From DATJGF01 sp035495315 (GTDB lineage: Bacteria; Verrucomicrobiota; Verrucomicrobiia; Limisphaerales; UBA8199), in NCBI GenBank assembly GCA_035495315.1, contig DATJGF010000176.1, positions 1-13,125 of the forward strand: a stretch of DNA of 13,125 nt, read 5' to 3'. Below are positions 4,414 through 10,269 of this stretch, piece after piece. The notes beneath the pieces are model-generated. The model saw only the letters and a program-made list of their open reading frames with translations, ran no database searches and was not told the DNA's origin. The position numbers and the translations under genes are program-made. Position 1 is the first letter of the stretch. Every line of letters begins with the position of its first letter.

Positions 4414-7008
4414 ATGACCACCGAACCGGGAAACGACATGCCGATGCGTCGCCGTAAATTTTTGCAGTTGTCGGCGGCAACGGTTGGCGCAGTTGGCACC
4501 TTAAGCACAGGCCCTGGCGAGGCAGCCGACACAACGACGCCCGAGTTCACATCAAAAAAACCGCGCTCGGCAACCCGGCGAGCGAGTCGTCCGTTCAATT
4601 CCCCCTATTCGGGTGAATTCTTAAACCAGGTTGCGTTTCCGCTAGGCGGCATCGGTGCCGGCATGATTTGTCTGGAGGGTTCGGGCGCGCTTTCCAATGT
4701 CTCGCTGCGCAACCGGCCCGAAGTGTTTAATGAACCTTGTCTCTTCGCAGCTCTATGCGTCAAGGGTAGGCCGGGCAGCGCTCGCGTCCTTGAAGGCCCC
4801 GTTCCACCTCGCAAAGTGTTCGGACCGCCGGGAACTGGTAATGGCGCCGGCGGCACCACCTACGGCCTGCCACGATTTGAATCCGCGAGCTTCCAGACTC
4901 ATTTCCCGTTCGGCACCGTCAAGCTCGCCGATCCTGCGATACCGCTCCGGGTGGAGCTGACGGGTTGGAGCCCCTTCATCCCGGGTGACCCTGACAGCTC
5001 CAGCCTCCCTGTTGCCGCATTGGAGTATCGCTTCACCAATTCAAGTCGCGCCAGCGTAGACGCCGTGTTTTCATTCAATACGAAGAATTTCATGAAGGTC
5101 GAAGAACACCCGAATGCGGTGCGACCGATCGGCGGTGGCTTTATTCTTTGGAGCGCAGGCCCAAAGGAACGGCCTTCGGATGAAGGCGGCTTCTCGGCGA
5201 CGGTTTCTGAACCTAACGCCAAGGTGAACTATGCCTGGTTCCGCGGGGGCTGGTGGGATGCCCTCACGATGGCCTGGAACGACGTCGCCAAAGGCCTCTG
5301 CACCGACCGGGAACCGTTGAAGACTGGCGAGCCAAGCCCCGGAGCAAGCCTGTTTGTACCGTTTTCAGTTGAGCCGGGTGCTTCGAAAACAATTACCGTG
5401 CGCCTGGCCTGGTTTGTTGGTCAAACCAATCTCCGAATCGGCAAGGATTTTTCGAGCACATCATCGGGGAGCAATGAGGCAGGCAATTTCCGCCCATGGT
5501 ATGCCGGGCGATTCAGCGACATAAACGGCATCAGTTTCTACTGGCGCGACCATTATGCTGAATTGCGCCAGAAGACAGCCGCTTTCAGCGATTGCTTCTA
5601 CGATTCAAACCTGCCCCCTGAGGTGCTCGAAGCAGTTGCGGCTAACCTGACCATCCTCAAGTCTCCGACTGTGCTGCGGCAGACCGATGGACGATTGTGG
5701 TCGTGGGAAGGTTGCGGCGATAATTCGGGATGTTGTCACGGCTCGTGCACCCATGTGTGGAATTATGCGCAGGCTATTCCGCATCTGTTCCCGTCGCTTG
5801 AACGTACTCTGCGAGAAACGGAGTATGGTCCTTCGCAAAATGAGGCTGGCCATCAACAGTTCCGAAGTGCCTTGCCAATTCGGCCCGTCGCCCATGATTT
5901 CCATGCCGCCGCCGATGGGCAACTCGGCGGGATAATGAAGATATTCCGCGAGTGGCGCGTCAGCGGGGATACCGAGTGGCTGCGAGGTTTGTGGCCAAAG
6001 GTGAAACAAAGCCTGAACTATTGCATCGAAACGTGGGATCCCGAGCATAAGGGCTGGGTCCAGGAGCCACACCACAATACGTATGACATTGAGTTTTGGG
6101 GACCGGACGGTATGTGCACCAGCTTTTACCTCGGGGCGCTGTCGGCGGGCGTAAAGATGGGCAAGGCACTAGGAGACGAGGTGCCACTCTATGCGGAAGT
6201 GCTGACGCGCGGAACCGCTAAAGCTGAGTCCGAGCTTTTTAACGGTGAGTATTTTTTCCAAAAAATTGAATGGAAAAATCTCAAAGCGCAGAACCCGATG
6301 GAAAATAAGAGCATGGTCGGCAACTACTCGCCGGAAGCCGTCGCTATCTTTGAGAAGGAAGGGCCGAAATACCAGTATGGCAATGGCTGCTTGGCTGACG
6401 GTGTGTTGGGCGCCTGGCTAGCCCTCGTTTGCGGCGTCGGACCAGTCCTGGATCAGAAGAAAGTCGCCAGCCATCTGCGGGCGGTTCACAAATACAATCT
6501 CAAACGCGACCTCTCCGATTTCGCCAATCCCCAACGGCCGACTTATGCCTGCAACGACGAAGGAGGGTTACTGCTATGCACCTGGCCCAAAGGCGGCGAA
6601 CTTGCCTTGCCGTTTGTGTATTCAAACGAGGTCTGGACTGGTATCGAGTACCAGGTCGCTTCGCACTTGATGCGCCTGGGCTTGGTGAAAGAAGGGCTCG
6701 AGGTAGTTCGTGTTTGTCGCGATCGGTACGATGGCCGAGTGCGGAACCCGTTTAATGAGTACGAATGCGGACACTGGTATGCCCGAGCGATGTCATCGTA
6801 CGCCCTGCTATATGGGCTGAGCGGAGCAAGATACGATGCAGTCGAAAAAATCCTCTACATGGAACCTTCCATCGCCGGAGACTTCCACTGCTTCTTCTCC
6901 GCCGCGAACAGTTATGGCACGGTAGGGGTCAAAAAGGGTAAACCGTTTTACCAGCCCAAAAACGGTTCGCTGGAAATAAGCGAAATAAAATACGTCACTA
7001 AAGCGTGA
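4414..7008 (+). CDS. Tat-exported GH116-like (GBA2/DUF608) glycoside hydrolase
   Basis: An 864-residue protein from ATG 4414. A twin-arginine signal (MRRRKFLQLSAATVGAVG, from residue 11) predicts folded export. The N-terminal half (about 60-380) resembles the beta-sandwich GBA2_N domain, starting with FPLGGIGAGMICLEGSG; the C-terminal half (about 400-830) is the alpha-barrel DUF608 domain (PF04685). GH116 enzymes hydrolyse beta-glucosides, beta-xylosides, glucosylceramide or GlcNAc glycosides with retention. By motif alignment to GBA2, Glu432 (LWSWEG) is the nucleophile and Asp558 (HHNTYD) the acid/base, both present. Four cysteines crowd next to the nucleophile (434, 440, 441, 445, in CGDNSGCCHGSCTH). 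A short C-terminal extension (about 820-864) follows the barrel. There are no polysaccharide-locus neighbours, so the substrate is unknown. Confidence 0.85.
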   Translation: MTTEPGNDMPMRRRKFLQLSAATVGAVGTLSTGPGEAADTTTPEFTSKKPRSATRRASRPFNSPYSGEFLNQVAFPLGGIGAGMICLEGSGALSNVSLRNRPEVFNEPCLFAALCVKGRPGSARVLEGPVPPRKVFGPPGTGNGAGGTTYGLPRFESASFQTHFPFGTVKLADPAIPLRVELTGWSPFIPGDPDSSSLPVAALEYRFTNSSRASVDAVFSFNTKNFMKVEEHPNAVRPIGGGFILWSAGPKERPSDEGGFSATVSEPNAKVNYAWFRGGWWDALTMAWNDVAKGLCTDREPLKTGEPSPGASLFVPFSVEPGASKTITVRLAWFVGQTNLRIGKDFSSTSSGSNEAGNFRPWYAGRFSDINGISFYWRDHYAELRQKTAAFSDCFYDSNLPPEVLEAVAANLTILKSPTVLRQTDGRLWSWEGCGDNSGCCHGSCTHVWNYAQAIPHLFPSLERTLRETEYGPSQNEAGHQQFRSALPIRPVAHDFHAAADGQLGGIMKIFREWRVSGDTEWLRGLWPKVKQSLNYCIETWDPEHKGWVQEPHHNTYDIEFWGPDGMCTSFYLGALSAGVKMGKALGDEVPLYAEVLTRGTAKAESELFNGEYFFQKIEWKNLKAQNPMENKSMVGNYSPEAVAIFEKEGPKYQYGNGCLADGVLGAWLALVCGVGPVLDQKKVASHLRAVHKYNLKRDLSDFANPQRPTYACNDEGGLLLCTWPKGGELALPFVYSNEVWTGIEYQVASHLMRLGLVKEGLEVVRVCRDRYDGRVRNPFNEYECGHWYARAMSSYALLYGLSGARYDAVEKILYMEPSIAGDFHCFFSAANSYGTVGVKKGKPFYQPKNGSLEISEIKYVTKA

Positions 7009-7031
7009 CCTACCGACTCGATTCAAAAATC

Positions 7032-7053
7032 CGCGCACTGAAAGGCGCGCGCC
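7032..7053. repeat. GC-rich palindromes after the GH116-like gene
   Basis: CGCGC (7032-7036) can pair with GCGCG (7045-7049), and GGCGCGCGCC (7044-7053) is a perfect 10-bp palindrome. They begin 24 bp after the stop at 7008. No T-run follows, so this is at best a weak terminator or mRNA-end structure. The rest of spacer 7009-7119 is AT-rich near 7090-7119 and may hold the promoter of the next gene. Confidence 0.3.
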
Positions 7054-7119
7054 TGCCACCTAATCAGCAATGACGAAACAGGACATCACATCATTGTACA
7101 TTTAGAAATTTTAGTTAAT

Positions 7120-7794
7120 ATGCGGTGCATGAAAATAAGGATGCCATCAGTAGGCCGTGTCGTTGCAGCGCTTTTGCTGGCAGGCTTGACTATTCAAGCC
7201 GCCGAGCTGACCCGTTATTACTCCAAACCTGGGAACCTTAAGATGAGAATCGAAGGCACTTCCACCATCCACGACTGGCAAGTGCAAGGCACCTTAATTG
7301 GCGGCTATATCGAGGTGGGGCCAGATTTTCCAGTCGAGCCCGGCCAGGCCGCAACTCCCGGCAAGATGGAGGCGCGCGGCGAGGCGAAAATTTCTATTCG
7401 TTCACTCTTCAGCGTTGAGAAGGACGGCAGAAAATACAGTGACCGCATGGATGAAGTCATGTACGAGCACATGCGAGCTAAAGATCATCCTTGGATCGTT
7501 TACACCATAAAAGAGCTCGTGCTCAAAGAGCCAGCAAAGACCAAGGACGCGCCCTATGTTTTCGATGCCAAGGGCAGCCTGGCGGTGGCCGGAGTCACCA
7601 ACACCATCAGCATGCCTGTGAACATCACCCCACTCGGTGAAACGAAATTAAGAATTACCGGCACCACCTCAATGAAGATGACCGATTTCAAGGTTGACCC
7701 GCCTAACCCTCTGGGCCTCGGCATCAAGACCGGTGATGATATCAAGGTGAGCTTTGACTGGATGGTTTGGCAAAAACCGGCTGCTGCTAAGTAG
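7120..7794 (+). CDS. YceI-like secreted polyisoprenoid/lipid-binding protein
   Basis: A 224-residue protein with an N-terminal signal peptide (basic residues, then VVAALLLAGLTIQAAEL; cleavage likely after the AxA-like IQA, about residue 28). The mature part fits the YceI beta-barrel lipocalin-like family (PF04264): an early EGTSTIHDWQVQG, a central MDEVMYEHMRAKDHPWIVYTI, and SLAVAGVTNTISMPVNI, the usual GxLTIxGVTKxV strand. These periplasmic proteins bind long isoprenoid or amphiphilic chains; their exact role is unclear. The start is uncertain: in-frame ATGs at 7120, 7129 and 7141 all lack a good Shine-Dalgarno, and all leave a workable signal. The gene converges on the oxidase cluster, with only 31 bp between stops (7795-7825), and no clear shared terminator is seen. 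Confidence 0.82.
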   Translation: MRCMKIRMPSVGRVVAALLLAGLTIQAAELTRYYSKPGNLKMRIEGTSTIHDWQVQGTLIGGYIEVGPDFPVEPGQAATPGKMEARGEAKISIRSLFSVEKDGRKYSDRMDEVMYEHMRAKDHPWIVYTIKELVLKEPAKTKDAPYVFDAKGSLAVAGVTNTISMPVNITPLGETKLRITGTTSMKMTDFKVDPPNPLGLGIKTGDDIKVSFDWMVWQKPAAAK

Positions 7795-7825
7795 ATGGCC
7801 TCAGGATTGTAGCAAATAGTCTTCG

Positions 7826-8614
7826 TCACTCGAAGCTAGTGGCGCCGCCGGCTTTGGAGGCTAACCATTTTTCATAGGCTTCGGGCGTATCGACGGTGAT
7901 GAATCCGTTGGCCATGCTCGAGTGGCCGTTGCCGCAAAGCTGTGCGCAGTTGATTTGGAATCGGCCCAATCGAGTCGGCCGGAACCAAATCGGCACACGC
8001 ATCCCCGGGATGGCGTCCTGCGTAATGCGCATCGCAATCACCTTGAAAGAATGAATGACGTCACGCGAGGAGATGTAAATGATCGCCGGCTTAAATTCCC
8101 CATCGGGATTTTTGACCAACGGGATATGAATGTCGTTGAGAGTTGGAATGTCGTCTTTGCCGTTAGGATCGGCCGGATCCACACCAAACACGTTCGTCTC
8201 TGTCACGAAGTGCATATTCTGTTTGCCGAAGACACCGTCTTTCCCTGGGTACCGCACGTTCCACGCAAATTGCTGGGCGACGACTTGCAGTACCGTGGAT
8301 TCGCTTTCTTTGGGAAACTTATCAACGGCTTTGGCCCAGAACGGAACCGCGACGGCTATCAGCAAAATCCCTTCGACCAATGCCACGGCGCCTTCGATAT
8401 AATTCGAGGCGTGATTCTTTACCCCGAAGTAGTCCGCTTTCGGACTTCGCGATTTGCGGAATCGCAGGAGCGCGTAGGCGAAATACGCGAGCCAGCCGAC
8501 AAATAGCACGATCATCAGCCAATGGACGTAAATGATGAGGTCGTCGACCGACCGGCCATGTTCCGACGCCAATTCGGGCAGGCCCAGCATGGGTAAGCGT
8601 AAGAAGTCGTTCAT
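7826..8614 (-). CDS. ctaC: Cytochrome c oxidase subunit II (CuA subunit)
   Basis: This subunit receives electrons from cytochrome c at the CuA centre and passes them to heme a. The 262-residue protein has two helices (about 25-50 and 74-95) then a periplasmic cupredoxin domain. CuA ligands are His188 (DVIHSF), Cys223, Cys227, His231 and Met234 (CAQLCGNGHSSM). Position 225 is Gln where Glu is usual (CSELC); that Glu gives a backbone ligand to CuA and a side chain to the Mg site. In the aromatic entry patch, usually QWYW, this protein has QFAW (115-118), so the electron-entry Trp is Phe116. No cytochrome c domain is fused at the C-terminus. An insertion (about 134-166) precedes the copper-site strands. 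It is the last gene of the cluster and overlaps the 91-aa gene by 4 bp (ATGA). Confidence 0.95.
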   Translation of the reverse strand: MNDFLRLPMLGLPELASEHGRSVDDLIIYVHWLMIVLFVGWLAYFAYALLRFRKSRSPKADYFGVKNHASNYIEGAVALVEGILLIAVAVPFWAKAVDKFPKESESTVLQVVAQQFAWNVRYPGKDGVFGKQNMHFVTETNVFGVDPADPNGKDDIPTLNDIHIPLVKNPDGEFKPAIIYISSRDVIHSFKVIAMRITQDAIPGMRVPIWFRPTRLGRFQINCAQLCGNGHSSMANGFITVDTPEAYEKWLASKAGGATSFE

Positions 8615-8886
8615 GAATTGAATGCTTCCGTGCCCGCGAGTTGTTGTTCCCCTTGATTTGGGGCGGGCAAAGTTGCTGAACGGTTAGCAAGATAGATAAA
8701 AAAGCCGGCGACCGACGCCAGCACCGAGACAATAATCACCAGCAAACTCAGGATGCCCCAGTTCATACCCTGCGCCATTGGGCCACTATCCTGGCCGTAG
8801 CAGGCGGCGCAGGCCAGAACGAGCCGCGGTTGGGCCACGAAGCCCATCACCAGTCCGCACTGCAAGAGTTTGATGCGACCTTTCAC
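8611..8886 (-). CDS. Small CxxC membrane protein of the oxidase operon (unknown function)
   Basis: A 91-residue protein. The N-terminus (about 1-25) looks like a signal or first helix and ends VLAC, a possible lipobox with Cys26. It is followed at once by a CxxC motif, Cys26-Ala-Ala-Cys29, then YGQDSGPMAQGMNWGI and one strong transmembrane helix (about 44-67). The tail is polar. CAACYG is not CxxCH, so no heme c is expected, but two cysteines facing the periplasm beside a CuA gene suggest copper or thiol chemistry (inference). It overlaps both neighbours by 4 bp: its ATG sits in the stop of the 71-aa gene, and its stop in the ATG of subunit II. This argues for coupled translation and for a real gene. 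I recognise no named family; it may be an accessory subunit or a CuA assembly factor. Confidence 0.75.
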   Translation of the reverse strand: MKGRIKLLQCGLVMGFVAQPRLVLACAACYGQDSGPMAQGMNWGILSLLVIIVSVLASVAGFFIYLANRSATLPAPNQGEQQLAGTEAFNS

Positions 8887-9098
8887 AGATAACTCACTTT
8901 CCGCAGTTTCTTCAAAAAGTACCGTTCGTAAATAATCAGACCCACGCCCGTCACAAATGACCCAACCCCAAAGACCAGATCAAAGGGACCACCCTCAGCC
9001 GACCAATAATCCTTTAAAGCCCAAACGCTGCAACCAAAGGCCAGGGCACAGGAAGCGGTGATGAAAATGACGTGGAATGCCTTCAGTGACATACTCAA
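8883..9098 (-). CDS. Small two-helix membrane protein of the oxidase operon (unknown function)
   Basis: A 71-residue protein with two predicted transmembrane helices (about 7-27 and 39-58) joined by a short loop (KDYWSAEGGPFD), and a basic C-terminal end (ERYFLKKLRKVSYL) likely on the cytoplasmic side. No catalytic motif is visible. Its ATG overlaps the stop of subunit IV by 4 bp, and its stop overlaps the ATG of the 91-aa CxxC protein by 4 bp, so all are probably translated in series. Small helical subunits of this size are known in several bacterial heme-copper oxidases, so a structural subunit is plausible, but I cannot name its family. ORF calling is supported by the tight overlaps and the amphipathic, helix-like composition. 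Confidence 0.72.
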   Translation of the reverse strand: MSMSLKAFHVIFITASCALAFGCSVWALKDYWSAEGGPFDLVFGVGSFVTGVGLIIYERYFLKKLRKVSYL

Positions 9099-9451
9099 TG
9101 AGTGACCGTATTCCGCGGGAAATCAGCGTAGGTCCCCAGCGTCAAGAACATCAGCCCGATGAAAAAGAACGCTGTAAAAGCCATAATGCCGTAAATCATT
9201 TTCCGCTCGGAAATCAGGTGCATAAAATAACACGCCACCAGAGACGCCTTCGCGATGGCGATGACCAGCGCGACCGCGATATTGATCTCGCGATTGCCAA
9301 AGGGAATGTAGGACGCGAGGACTGTTATGACTGTGCCGAAGATGAGTGCGTAGAACACGAACAAGTATCGGCGGATATGATGGCTAAAGTGATCGTCGGC
9401 GCCAGCGTGGGCGGCAGGTCCTGTCTGGGCTGAGGTGCTGTGAGCGTCCAT
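9095..9451 (-). CDS. ctaF: Cytochrome c oxidase subunit IV (prokaryotic COX4/CtaF type)
   Basis: A 118-residue protein with three hydrophobic helices (about 28-50, 55-77 and 86-107) after a hydrophilic, histidine-containing N-terminus. The central segment KASLVACYFMHLISERK is the hallmark of prokaryotic COX4 (PF03626), the small subunit found in bacterial caa3 and quinol oxidases. It has no redox centre and stabilises the complex. The start at ATG 9451 follows the subunit III stop by only 3 bp, and its stop overlaps the next ATG (ATGA, 9095-9098). Length and motif are normal for the family. Confidence 0.88.
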   Translation of the reverse strand: MDAHSTSAQTGPAAHAGADDHFSHHIRRYLFVFYALIFGTVITVLASYIPFGNREINIAVALVIAIAKASLVACYFMHLISERKMIYGIMAFTAFFFIGLMFLTLGTYADFPRNTVTH

Positions 9452-9454
9452 AAG

Positions 9455-10228
9455 TTATAATAAGTATAAGACCGGGAAGAGGAAGATCCAAACGAGGTCG
9501 ACAAAATGCCAGAAGAGGCCTGAGATTTCGATGCGATTGGTGAACCGCTCGGGGTCACGCTGCCAAAGCTTGCTGCCGGGCCCCCAGAGGAAACCAATGA
9601 CGATGGCGCCGCCGATGACGTGCAAGGCGTGCAAGCCAGTTAGAGTAAAGTAAATCGCCGTATACGTGTTGTGCCAAGGTCCGTAATTTTCCATCCGCTT
9701 GATTTGTGCGCGCGGGATGGTGAGTTCCTCGTGTTTAGCGTGCTTATGCGTATGGAGATCATACAGTTCAGTGCGGTCGGTAACGTAATGACCTGAGATA
9801 ACCACGTGATCAGGATGGCTCTCGATCAGATGGCCATCGGCAAAGCGCCCGTCGGCCAAAGCGATTTCATAATGGGTGAATTTGTCGTGATATTCGTAGG
9901 ATTTGATGCCGACGAAGGTCAAGGCCAGGCAGAGCGTGCATGCATGAAAGAGTTTGAAGCGGCTAAATTGGTTCATCTTCAGCGAAGCCCATGCCATCAC
10001 GGTGGTGATACTCGACGTAATCAGCACCAACGTGTTGCAGGTTCCCACCGGAACGTTGAGCCATCCGTGGGGCCAGTAGCCCTCCGGCGCGCCCACTCGT
10101 AAGAGAATGTAGGAGGAGAATAATGCCCCAAACAGCATCACTTCCGAGGCCAGGAAAAGCCAAATACCGACTTTGGCGTTATACAGCCCCGTGTCTGTTC
10201 GCGGCTCGACTGTGTAAGGTATATCCAT
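9455..10228 (-). CDS. ctaE: Cytochrome c oxidase subunit III with a histidine-rich insertion
   Basis: Subunit III of the heme-copper oxidase, 257 residues, of the shorter five-helix type. WLFLASEVMLFGALFSSY (23-40) holds the conserved membrane Glu29; TGLHALHVIGG (197-207) and the end WHFVDLVWIFLFPVLYLL (240-257) are standard subunit III motifs (PF00510). Between SYEYHDKF (110-117) and WHNTYTAIYFTLTGLH (185-200) there is a hydrophilic segment of about 65 residues where family members have a short loop. It contains at least eight histidines, including HTHKHAKH (159-166). The frame is intact on both sides, so this is a real insertion. The gene lies 41 bp after subunit I and 3 bp before subunit IV. 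Subunit III stabilises the D-channel entry and turnover of the oxidase. Confidence 0.94.
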   Translation of the reverse strand: MDIPYTVEPRTDTGLYNAKVGIWLFLASEVMLFGALFSSYILLRVGAPEGYWPHGWLNVPVGTCNTLVLITSSITTVMAWASLKMNQFSRFKLFHACTLCLALTFVGIKSYEYHDKFTHYEIALADGRFADGHLIESHPDHVVISGHYVTDRTELYDLHTHKHAKHEELTIPRAQIKRMENYGPWHNTYTAIYFTLTGLHALHVIGGAIVIGFLWGPGSKLWQRDPERFTNRIEISGLFWHFVDLVWIFLFPVLYLL

Positions 10229-10269
10229 GATATCGTCAGTAACTGGTTCTCAGCATCGCGGTCTCGTCC

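Noticed and set aside
5605..6075. A 156-codon minus-strand frame inside the GH116-like gene
   Set aside because: Antisense to the catalytic region with conserved active-site residues; no independent support.
7795..7850. A shared bidirectional terminator between the YceI-like gene and subunit II
   Set aside because: Only a 5-bp stem (CTTCG/CGAAG near 7820-7834) without a T-run is present and it overlaps the subunit II stop codon.
7922..8506. A 194-codon plus-strand frame opposite subunit II
   Set aside because: It is entirely antisense to the well-supported subunit II gene, and its translation shows no recognisable domain or membrane pattern.
9671..9874. The hydrophilic stretch of subunit III as a frameshift or assembly artefact
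   Set aside because: Normal subunit III sequence continues in the same frame before and after it, so no frame change occurs.
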